Position numbers and translations under genes: made by a program. Of a stretch of DNA of 64,000 nucleotides, positions 1-10,858 are shown piece after piece. Within the stretch, counting starts at the first letter, position 1. Every line of letters starts with the position of its first letter. Origin of the DNA: Apostichopus japonicus (Eukaryota; Echinodermata; Holothuroidea; Aspidochirotida; Stichopodidae); NCBI RefSeq assembly GCF_037975245.1, contig NC_092569.1:8578501-8642500 (forward strand). Direction: 5' to 3'. Under the pieces are notes generated by a model. It saw only the letters and a list, made by a program, of their open reading frames with translations, made no database searches and was not told where the DNA came from.

Positions 1-663
1 TCGTAAAATGAGAGGACAATCAAAGAGTTTTATATCATCTCAAACATCCTTAATAAAGAATTGTTTATGAGCTAAGTAATACAATGTTTAAATTTATTTT
101 ATGATATCCACACTGACCAAAATAGCATTGCCCCAAGGGTCATGACCTCATCCGCCATAGTAAGTATGTTACTCGATAGAATTTAACTCGTGAAGGTTAC
201 ACATGTGTCCCTCTGTTCATAGTAAACATTCACTTTCCGCTTCTTAACGTCCTTTGATATCTGGCCGTTCATTCTGAATATCTTCAAGGCAGACAACCCC
301 TATCACGGGGCACCTTCCTACCAAATTGAAAGAACATTGGTCTTGTGGGCACAAATTGCAATAATATTGGTCATTTATCATATGATACAGTGACTGTTGA
401 CCTCAGTTATACTGGTAACCACATATTGGGATTATATTTGATACACCTGGACGTCAAATAAATGTTATCTTCATTTTTAATAACTTTCGTTCAGAAGTTC
501 GGGAGACACACGTTTATATAATTGGACACGATCCTATCGAGGGTAAAGAAAACAGTCCGTTAGGGGTTTTCGACATACACCCATACACGGACAGCTTTTT
601 AAAATTGTCCCACATATGAAGACTCACTTCTCATGAACATTAAGTTTGATCATGACAATCATG

Positions 664-733
<70 letters not shown>

Positions 734-1076
734 TGAGGAATGAGATCATATATTGTAGATTAATTACTTGTAACGTTACGCAATCGATCAACATTAGCAG
801 GTGTAGCAGTTACGTAATTGGGAGGCCCATCATATGACCTCATGAGTCCTTTAGAGTCTTTATAATTATGTCCAACTGATTCGGTATGAGTCCTGTCATG
901 ATGTGCTGAGTCCAGTAGTAACATTTTCATGCCAAGCTATGCTTCTTTTTGTCAGGGCAATATAACCAAGATATTTGATGTCATGTTAACAGCAGATGGG
1001 GAGAAGGATATAAACGGTTTTATCTGATTATTATAACTTCATTATTTTCGTCGTTGATTGTCTTTTGCCTTCACAG
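1..1076. other. Intronic sequence upstream of first visible SLC44A1 exon
   Basis: I see no convincing exon here. The first visible SLC44A1 exon (1077) begins in mid-codon after a tctttgccttcacag acceptor, so this stretch is probably intron. The only clear structure is the (TA)n array at 667-729. The exons for the N-terminal half of the transporter should lie before the window. Confidence 0.6.
667..729. repeat. (TA)n microsatellite
   Basis: An uninterrupted AT dinucleotide run of about 60 bases in the intron before the first visible SLC44A1 exon. The short Ile-Tyr reading frames across it are artefacts of the repeat. Confidence 0.98.
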
Positions 1077-4000
1077 AGCGCACAGATGTCGAAAATAAAA
1101 ACATTCGTACTCATTTGATATACGCCGGCGCTGCTAGCGCAGTGACGGTGAGTAGACAACAGAAAACACAATGTTTTTAAGAGACGTTCTTTTGATGATT
1201 GGTTATAAGTGAAATTTACTCTGTTTATGCTTTGGCAAAGTACAAAAACTGATTTTCTCCGACTGTTGTTCGAATATTATGATACCGTCTTTGTGCCGAC
1301 GAGTATTTAACTCAATATTAATAGGTAGATGTGTTGAAAGGAGTAAGAAAAAAAAGCATTGAATCCAAGGTTTAATGCAACCAAAACTCCAAGTCATCTT
1401 TCATTGCGCACAAACATTTGCATATTTTCTCATGTCACTAGTAACTTTCCCACTGTTTACACACAGGTACTGATTCTACTGATATTACTTGTAATGCGTA
1501 AGAGGATCGCTCTTGTTGTAGCCCTGTTCAAGGAGGCCGGGAAGGTAATTGCTTCAATACCACTGTTGCTGCTACAACCAATATGGGTAAGCTGTTTTAT
1601 GTCAACATATTTATTACTACAGAATGAAGAAACTAAGAACAAGAGATATACGTTACGATGTTATAACTCCATGACGTCATGATATCCGTCTGCATGGTCA
1701 GCTATAGATACATTGCTACCTGCGGTACTGTAGGAGGAGACTTCACTATGTGGCCTCTCTACGAGCGGTTTGCATGGTATAGTACATCACGGGTAGTAGA
1801 AGGGTGTTGCAGTATTGTTTGTCCCCTGTAAAAAGTGTCCAGCCGTTTGTCCAATGTCCAACATTGCTAAAAATGTCTGACCATTATAAATGTTATGATA
1901 AGGTTAATTCCATAATTATACTAAACTTTTGGGGTTTGTTGCTAACATTAAGACCCTTTCTTCAGTTGTTATCATTTGCATGATAGCCTGGGATTAAAGT
2001 GCCTCATTAGGTATATATAGCCTGGGATTAAAGTGCCTCATTATGTATATATGCATGATAGCCTGGGAATAAAGTGCCTCATTAGGGATGTATGCATGAT
2101 AGCCTGGGAATAAAGTGCCTTATTATGTATATATGCATGATAGCCTGGGAATAAAGTGCCTTATTAGGTATATATGCATGATAGCCTGGGAATAAAGTGC
2201 CTCATTAGGGATGTATGCATGATAGCCTGGGAATAAAGTGCCTTATTAGGTATATATGCATGATAGCCTGGGAATAAAGTGCCTCATTAGGGATGTATGC
2301 ATGATAGCCTGGGAATAAAGTGCCTCATTATGTATATATGCATGATAGCCTGGGAATAAAGTGCCTTATTAGGTATATATGCATGATAGCCTGGGAATAA
2401 AGTGCCTCATTAGGGATGTATGCATGATAGCCTGGGAGTAAAGTGCCTTATTAGGTATATATGCATGATAGCCTGGGAGTAAAGTGACTCATTAGGTATA
2501 TATGAATGATAGCCTGGGATTAAAGTGCCTCATTATGTATATATGCATGATAGCCTGGGAATAAAGTGCCTCATTAGGGATGTATGCATGATAGCCTGGG
2601 AATAAAGTGCCTTATTAGGTATATATGCATGATAGCCTGTGAATAAAGTGCCTCATTAGGTATGTATGCATGATAGCCTGTGAATAAAGTGCCCCATTAT
2701 GTATATATGCATGATAGCCTGGGAATAAAGTGCATCGTTAGGTATATGGTGTGTATAAGCCATTTTGAAATTTCCATGAATGGAATCAGCAATATAGGGC
2801 ACTAAAGGGATTGCAAATAGAACATGTTATGCAAAACCATGTAAAGGTTCAGTAACATAATTTGATCGGCTTTAATCTAGGCACATCATTAAAACAACAA
2901 AGCTACCGGAATAAAATGTTTTATTTCGTGTCGGTTGTTATAGCTTAGAACTTAAATAACAAAACTTGAAATCTGAGCATAGATGAAGAGGTGACCACCA
3001 TTTTGTCCAATTTGTCACCGTGACGGTTATAGTGCGACCAAGATAAACTTTACTTTTCAATTTATTTTATATTCATTATTTCAGAATAAACCTATAACTG
3101 TTTACAAGCTATCGTACAACGTTAGTATCTCGTTTTAAGGCATTCGTTGGTTTTTAACTTGGCACTTAGGTTGTGAAGAAATGACAGCATTAAAGTCAGC
3201 GTTTTTGGCTCTGTGACTTAAATTTTAAAATTTTAGATCTTTCTGTCTTTCATATATAAATTAGAAACCATCTTAGCCTTGATACCTCTTAAACGGATGC
3301 CTATTTTGCTCAAGCTGTTTTGTTTTCACGTTGAACTAAATTACATATACCGTCAGATGACCAAGTACAATTATGATGGTTTGCATTTTTGTCTCCGTTA
3401 ACATTTATTGCTGAACTATAGCTTGTTTCAGAAGCCTTCCCCCCCTATTCACTTTCGCAAGGCTAAATGCTATGTGTGACAGCTATAATTGTCAGTCTAT
3501 TGGTTCTCACACGCGGTGAAGCTCATTCGTTTGCCCAAAGGGAGAAACAACGACAAAGGTATGGTTATATTTTAAGGGGATGGGTGGTGGGGGGGGGGCG
3601 AGAGTGCTGCATTTACTAATTGATTACATTATTGGTTAATTGAATGTGTACACCATGACACAGTAAGTCGGACCGGACGAATGGCTATGCAATGTTCTTG
3701 CCGGACAAATTTACGGTGACATGATGAACATGGTAGCCTAGGTCTACATATTTTCTGGTGGGACATAATATTTTCCTGGTAAATATTGTCAGACAGGGAG
3801 CTATATCAGTATGGGGTATATACGATTGTTATGCAAGGGGTACGCCTGCTATCGTCACTCAGTGTCGCCCAGGCAGACAGCAAGACTGTGTGCTATAGGA
3901 TATCAACTGATCTCGTACAGGCTGTGAAGAGGTAACTTTGAAAGCAAATTTGATAAGTTATACAAATTGTAAGAAGCTCATTGGTGTATGTGAATACAGT

Positions 4001-4549
4001 TGAACTAGTTACTTTAGAGGCTAAATAACATTTTTACACATTTCGGACGCTTTTTGACATTGTTACCAATAATCCAGATATCATGCAAAGGGTTAAAACC
4101 AAACTTTATGGCTTGGCACCTGTCCTGTTCTCATGAATCTTGTTATCCCCCTCTACATCTCGCTCCACCCACCTCTCTCTCTCTCTCTCTGAACAGACAT
4201 TTGTATGCACCGTTGTTATTGTTGGAGGTTGTGGCCTGATATTCTCGTACCTCATTACTTCAGGGAAACCGATACGCACAGAGGATGGAACGGTACAATA
4301 TGTTGAAGATGATTTAACCCATGTAAGCTATTTTTAATATTAATAAACATCAAAACACCATCAAAATGTCACTTTTCTGATTATATATATATTGGAATAT
4401 ACAGTGGAATTACGACCTTCCTTACCGGTTTCGAAACTGTGGACATAGTGGTTAGGGTGTCCGCATATAAAGCGGGAGGCCCGGTTCGAATCCCGGTGGA
4501 GGCTGGAAAGGTTTTCACTGCTCTGGATTTGTCATCTCATTACGATTTC

Positions 4550-4605
<56 letters not shown>

Positions 4606-7600
4606 TAAAGCTGGTTATTGTCACATTTTCTTACCATCTTTTATATTCATACTGGAATAATGAGTACTTACAGTAATGTTTCTGTCTTAACGACACCCAG
4701 TACATGAAGTATTACTTCGTGTTTGGAGTCATCTGGGGGACTGAGTTCATTGTGGCGTTAGGACAATGTGTGACTGCCGGTGCCGTTGCAGAGTGGTACT
4801 TTGCAAGAGATAAAAAATCCATAGATTCTCCAATATGGAACTCAACTGTACGTGTCATAAGGTAAGTTCATTTCCGTTTTTTTCTTGTAGCATTGCCAAA
4901 TAAAAACAAACAAGAAACATAATATGATGTGATGTGATAACGTAAACAATCGTATCATCACTGTTCATGCTTTGGTGGTAGTTTCTTCCACTTTCATAAT
5001 AAAGACTGGAATACAGAGGACGTGATGGTATGATTTATATTTGTTGGCAGGTACAATCTCGGATCCATCGCTTATGGTTCTCTTGTGATTTCACTGGTAA
5101 TGGTGGTGCGTCTGATATTAGGCTTCATACAAACACGGTAAGCACATCTTCAAAGGCTCTAAATTGATGTAAGCACAGGGTACGCTTACAGGCAGCAACA
5201 TATCTACAATATATCGCTGCACCAAACAGAGTTTTACCATAGAAGTTCAATGTATATGAGTTGTACTCAAATAGAGTGAGTGCCTTCTCTGCTAAGTGTA
5301 GCTTTTTCACAATGCCCCACGACGACAAAAGAAATTATTTAAAAGCAGAATAAAAACAATCACACTATGAAAAAAAGTTAAATTTCCATTTTTGCAGATT
5401 ACAAGGAAGTCAAAACAAGATTGCTCAATACACGTTACGTTGTTTACAGTGTTGCATGTGGCTGTTCGAAAAAATACTGCGATTTATTAACAGAAATGCC
5501 TACATTGAAATCGGTGAGTTTCTTCCTGATGACTATTACTGTCACCATGCTATCACTAGTATTGTCACCACTATCCCCGTGATTATGATTATTACTGTCA
5601 CTATCAATATTTTTTATCACATAACCATGGTAATATTATGGCTATCGTTATTGGTATCTCTATTGATATCACATCACCATGCTATCACTAATTATGTCAC
5701 CATCCCGTCATTATCATTAGCATCATCGGTAGGCCTATCACTGTCACTATCGATATTGTTATCATATCAAAATGCCCATACTATTACTGTCACCATCAGG
5801 GGCGTAGCGAAGGGGTTTTTGTTGGGGGGGTGTGGAGAATTTGATTTGCCGACGGATCTGGAAGTGGTGACTGAAATGGGGGAGGGGTCTAAGGAGAGGG
5901 GTGTCCCCCTCCCCTTTGGCAATTTTTTAGTTTTGAAACGTCCTTAGATGCAATCTGGTGCATATTTTAAGTCAAATTTGATTTGCCGACGGATCTGGAA
6001 GTGGTGACTGATATAGGGGAGGGGTCTAAGGGGAGGGGGTGTCCCCCTCCCCTTTTGGAAAATTTTTAGTTTTGAAACGTCCTTAGATGCAATCTGGTGC
6101 ATATTTTAAGTCAAATTTGATTTGCCGACGGATCTGGAAGTGGTGACTGAAATGGGGGAGGGGTCTAAGGGTACGTGGTCTACCCCTCCCCTTTGGAAAA
6201 TTTTTAGTTTTGAAACGTCCTTAGATGCAATCTGGTGCATATTTTAAGTCAAATTTGGCACGGAAGAAGCTCTCGTTCTCCTTTTCTCTATTCAGCTTTC
6301 CTTCTTTCTTCCCCTTCCGCTCTCTTCACCTTTTCTCCTTTTGCCGACAGACCAAAAATTTGCCGACAGCGACCAAATTATTGGGGGGGTGTGACACCCC
6401 CCCACACCCCCCCCCGCTCGCTACGCCCCTGGTCACCATCACCTCATTATTGGTATCAGTATCACTACTGATATCACACCACCATGCTATCACTAATTAT
6501 GTCACCATCTTGTCATTATCATTAGCATCATCGGTAGGCCTATCACTGTCACTATCGATATTGTTATCATATCACCATGCCCATACTATTACTGTCATCA
6601 TCACCTCATTATTGGTATCAATATCTCTATTGATATCACATCACCATGCTATCACTAATTCTGTCACCATCCCGTCATTATCATTAGCATCATCGGTAGG
6701 CCTATCACTGTCACTATCGATATTGTTATCGTATCACCATGCCCATACTATTACTGTCACCATCACCTCATTATTGATATCAGTAACACTATCGATATTG
6801 TTAGCCCCATCGCTATAGATAAAGCCTTGAATTAATACCAACTGCGAAAGTATAGAGATAACGTAGTGAAGATATCAGTGTTCAGGCGCAATCGATATGT
6901 GTGGCGACAAAATAAACATTACATAGAATGGGAGGATGGAGATACTGGGGTGAACTTACATACTTATTTAAAGGTCGCCTAGACAAGCACATCATTTAAC
7001 CCCCCCCCCCCCACCTTTAAACAGATAATTGAGACTATAACGAATCTCCTATAGTATGACACACAGTTTGCTACCAATCTTAGATGTATAACTCATGCAT
7101 TTGTGTGATCCTCACACAGCAATCTACGGACACAGCTTCTGTAAGTCTGCCCAGCGTGCCTTTACAGTGATTGTCTCCAATGCCTTACGTGTTGCTGCTA
7201 TCAATTCCGTCGGGGATTTTCTGCTATTCTTGGGCAAGTTAGCTGTGACAGCATCAGTCGTGGTGATTGCACTAGAATTCTTTCAGGTAATATTTTGTTT
7301 AATAATCCTTTAGTTCAAAATCAGAATCAAACTTTAAATGTAGGGTTTGAAGGTGCAAGACCCGCTGATCTCCAATCTGGCATGATTAACATTTTTGTTC
7401 TTAACGATTATGCGATGGTTGTGATTGGACAGACGAGTTGTAGACTACTGTGCTAGATTAACACAATTACACGCCATTAGCCGAGTAGCCAAGTTCCCCT
7501 TAATTTGCATCTTGACTAAATTATCATATTGTCGAGTTACTGCGTTAGTCGTTACTTGAGTTATGATATTATTACAGCTTGTTAAAACTAGTCGGACTGT

Positions 7601-9762
7601 CTAGTTGCTGCGTTGCACGTAATTTGACAACACGTCAAAAATACGATATTTGTCGAGGTGACAATTGGACAATTTCGTCAAGTCGTAGCGTTAGATTAAC
7701 AAACCTATATAAATTTGTCGAGATTTTGTCCTATACTTACACGCTTAGTCTATAACTCACTCAGAACCTCTGTAAGATTATTTGTCTGTAAGATCTATAT
7801 CGGCAGCATGAGGTCATTTTTATCATGAATGTAAACTAAATGTTTATGATGGTTGTTCCGTTTCTAACTTCAAGTTGTGATCATATTTATCACTATTCCT
7901 TGCTATTTTGTTATTGAGAATTAATCCTCGATAATACGTACTTTACCAGACCTAACAACTAAGCCTACCAACCTATTAAATTAAATTAAGAATTTCAGTT
8001 CTTTCTCTGTCCTTAAATCTATTAGTATTATAGGTTAAATTCATTCTTATATATCCGTATGTTTGTAATCGACAACTTCGTACATATTGTCAGTTTACTC
8101 AACATTATGTTTGTAACCAAGTATAATAATAGACGATCAAATGATTAACTTGATGGTAGTTGGTAAATACGCCCTATAGACATTTACTCAATTACTACAG
8201 CTGAATGTAAATTCTTCATATTTGCAGAATAACCCTGAGGTAAATTTCTATCCCGTACTAGTGGCACTTGCAGCTGTTTTCGCTTTCGTCGTTAGTCATA
8301 CATGCCTGTCCGTTTACGAGGTAAGAGTCCTTATAATTTAAGAAACGTTTACAAACGAATCCAGTTGTGAAGCAAAAACTTAGTAACGATCCTGGTAATA
8401 CCAAACATATACCTCTTACTTAATGCGCATTTGAAATAATTTAAAATATCTAACGACATCAACGGGCGTGTCTTGTTAACGTGCCTTCAAATGACGATAG
8501 ATGTTGCTTCACACTGTTCTCAAATGACATATACAAAGGGTCACTGATGTCTAAATTTATTTTGCTTCTGAATAATAATGAAGGTATATCTCACAGCACC
8601 ATAGTATAATGTAAATCTTTAGCAATTAATTATGTTTCCTAAATCGCGTTTGTTTTCATTTAGCCATGACATTCGTTGCTGTTTTAGTGATTTACCATCT
8701 TGTGCGGGTTAAATGTGATTTGTTGGTCTATACTGATGTTACCTTCTTACAGATGGTGATAGATACTCTCTTCATTTGCTTCTGTGAGGATTGCGAGAAG
8801 AACGATGGAGTGGCTAAACCTTACTTTATGAGCAGGAACCTTATGGTAAAGAAAACTTGAAAACAACATTATGTTTTATTCTGCACACTATTAAACACAT
8901 TAAGTGGATTAGCTACCGCCGTTATCGGTATCACGAAAAAATGAATGGTCACAAAGACGTCAGTTGAGTTGTCCAAGCTACTGGTAGATACATTATGTTT
9001 CCGAGCACAGAAATTCAACATTAACAATTTTCAAATAAAAAAAAAACGCCGTCTCAATGAGTGTGATATGTGTAGATAACGGACGTCTTTGGGCACACAT
9101 TGAATTTGATGTCTTAAAGACCGTTAAAATAACGCTACCATCAGTACACGTTGAAGATTTACACCACTCCTAGTCTCTTCAGAAATGATCCTTTAAACAT
9201 CTGAGGCTCATCAGTTAAAGTGACTGGGCTACTTAGTCTAACCATGGAGATAAAAACAGACCTCCATGGTCGAACAGACAGAGGTTCATGTCAGTTGCTC
9301 AGATGCAACACGAGATATTTATGACCTCAAATAAATCTTTAAAATGACTCCAAATTTGCAAAATACAATAAGGGTCATCTAAGGTACGATAAGTTGTTCA
9401 TATGAATTTAAACGAACATGTATTGCTCGATTGAGGAGTCTGGAATGTCATATATCAGTTAAGCCTTAAAACTTGTTTTAACTGTACTAATTGATGTAAT
9501 TTGCATAAAAGCACTGAAGTGGAAGTATTATATATGCTTTCTTATTGGGAATTTGGATTTGTTATTTGTTTTGTTTTAAGTGCCATGTACCTTTTTTTAC
9601 TTAAATGGAATTAAATGCCAGCACCTGATTGAAACTAAACTACTCCCATCGTGTATTCACACTTTCACGTCTTTCATTTTGTCACAGAACTTCGTTGAAA
9701 ATGCTAGAAAAGCCAAGAGACTGGAAGCATCCAGAAAAGCAATAAACCAACAGCCAAAATAA
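1077..9762 (+). CDS. SLC44A1: Choline transporter-like protein 1 (SLC44A1), C-terminal ten coding exons
   Basis: CTL/SLC44 transporters move choline, and in vertebrates ethanolamine, across plasma and mitochondrial membranes. Exons seen, with GT/AG borders and consistent phases: 1077-1147, 1467-1586, 4197-4322, 4701-4861, 5051-5137, 5398-5513, 7120-7286, 8228-8320, 8753-8845, 9688-9762. They give 368 residues and a TAA stop. Diagnostic stretches are [18 protein letters not shown] after a hydrophobic helix, a QPIW segment, [57 protein letters not shown] and, at the C-terminus, FVENARKA. The MRKR-ALFK-AGKV and FVENxRKA pieces point to CTL1 rather than CTL2/4 (family knowledge). Several membrane helices are visible. 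The 5' half, including the N-terminus, is outside the window. No frameshift or stop interrupts the model. Orthology is inferred from recalled family features, not from an alignment. Confidence 0.93.
1979..2748 (+). repeat. 41-bp minisatellite, about 19 copies
   Basis: Direct repeats built on GATAGCCTGGGAATAAAGTG followed by CCTCATTAGG and a TATATATGCAT or GATGTATGCAT joint. Starts at 2053 and 2094 show the 41-base period. The first unit junction is shorter. Two subtypes (tatatat and ggatgtat joints) alternate in part, which suggests higher-order duplication. It lies in the SLC44A1 intron between exons 1467-1586 and 4197-4322. Each unit contains AATAAA in sense orientation. Confidence 0.95.
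4438..4602 (+). repeat. tRNA-derived SINE with (TA)n tail
   Basis: A tRNA-like head has an A-box-like segment (ACATAGTGGTTAGGG) and a B-box (GGTTCGAATCC) about 40 bases apart. A short unrelated body of about 50 bases follows, then a (TA)n tail from 4553. No good acceptor-stem pairing is visible, so this is a SINE or tRNA pseudogene rather than a working tRNA. It sits in a SLC44A1 intron just before exon 4701. Confidence 0.75.
5530..6800 (+). repeat. Satellite of about 165-bp units, split by a transposon
   Basis: The phrase CTATCACTAATT.TGTCACCAT recurs near 5682, 6487 and 6648. The flanking text (CATCGGTAGGCCTATCACTG and TCACCATGCCCATACTATTA) recurs in the same order. Removing the element at 5797-6431 restores a period of about 165 bases. 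The unit itself is built from degenerate ATCAC/GTCACCAT motifs. Long open frames here reflect the repeat, not genes. Confidence 0.85.
5797..6431. mobile_element. hAT-type non-autonomous element with 8-bp target duplication
   Basis: The termini are 14-base perfect inverted repeats, CAGGGGCGTAGCGA on the left and its complement on the right. They are flanked by gtcaccat at 5789-5796 and 6432-6439, the 8-bp duplication expected for hAT transposons. The interior has three direct copies of a unit of about 138 bases (starting near 5840, 5977 and 6116). Each contains TTTGCCGACGGATCTGG and a GGGGTGTCCCCCTCCCC hairpin. No transposase is encoded. One caution: gtcaccat is also a satellite motif here, so the duplication is weaker evidence than at the other elements. 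Confidence 0.85.
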
Positions 9763-10424
9763 CTAAAGAAACATTAATTGTTCAGTATATATTCATATTT
9801 ATATTAATGTCTTGTAAATTATGCTGATTTATATATCGATTTTATGTCTTAAATGGTTAGAGAAATAACGCAATAAACCATATAACATCAAACTGATATA
9901 ATGTGTATCAGTAACTTCATTTCTACAAACGTTGCATTAACGCATCTACATCATTGATTTACTTATAAATGTCAGTTAACATTTAGGGATACGATTACGT
10001 AGCCTTCAATAGAGATCACAATAGTATGACCTCGATTGACATAGACATTTACTTGATCATATTTACTCGGTACGATCACTCCTCTCCGTTCACTGTACTA
10101 CACCCCTCCTTTCTAACATTATCCACGCCATTTAAATATACCTTGACATCAAATCTTCCCTTTACATTCTCGCTGTTGCTAGCACTCTGCAGTTTACATT
10201 CACTGGCCCCAAAAGTGCATTAATTTGGGACATCTGGCGTCTGACAAGCTACTTTGTTGGCAAGCATTAATCATATGTCAATGTAATTGTTCCTTTACCA
10301 AACCCTCTTTGACAGTGTTAAGTGATTACGATCGGCAATAGTATTTGGGAGAAAGTTAGCAAGTTGATCTTGTATCAATGCTGTAATTGATACTATGCTG
10401 TTGGTCATTATTATGTAATTCACA
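9763..10424 (+). other. SLC44A1 3' UTR and intergenic DNA, with poly(A) signal
   Basis: AATAAA at 9872-9877, about 110 bases after the SLC44A1 stop, is the best candidate cleavage signal. Beyond it I see AT-rich sequence with no gene, up to the minisatellite at 10425. Confidence 0.6.
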
Positions 10425-10785
10425 CTCCTTGCAGTCCGTACCAGTCTATACAAGCAGACTATACAAGCAGACAGTATTCAACACTCCTTGCAGTCTGTAC
10501 CAGCAGACAGTATTCAACATTCCTTGCAGTCTGTACAAGCAGACAGTATTCAACACTCCTTGCAGTCTGTACCAGCAGACAGTATTCAACATTCCTTGCA
10601 GTCTGTACAAGCAGACAGTATTCAACACTCCTTGCAGTCTGTACAAGCAGACAGTATTCAACACTCCTTGCAGTCTGTACCAGCAGACAGTATTCAACAC
10701 TCCTTGCAGTCTGTACAGGCAGACAGTATTCAACACTCCTTGCAGTCTGTACAACTTGCAGACAGTATTCAACACTAATTGCCGT
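10425..10785. repeat. 36-bp minisatellite, about 10 copies
   Basis: Direct repeat of a 36-base unit containing CTTGCAGTCTGTACCAGCAG then ACAGTATTCAACACTC. The unit length is a multiple of three, so frames stay open on both strands and give repetitive peptides that should not be read as proteins. The array ends about 75 bases past the stop codon of the minus-strand gene at 10859, probably within its 3' UTR. Confidence 0.97.
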
Positions 10786-10858
10786 CTGACCGACCATTGT
10801 CAGATGTAATCACCGTGATCGCCATTTAGTTGGATGTGTTGTATTGATGATTGAATAG

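Noticed and set aside
4438-4510. Functional tRNA gene
   Set aside because: A- and B-box-like segments are present, but acceptor-stem pairing is not convincing and a SINE body with (TA)n tail follows.
6225-6818. 197-codon plus-strand ORF
   Set aside because: It spans the right half of a hAT-type element and satellite repeats. No protein family resemblance.
10387-10809. 140-codon plus-strand ORF and three others on both strands
   Set aside because: All are translations of the 36-bp minisatellite.
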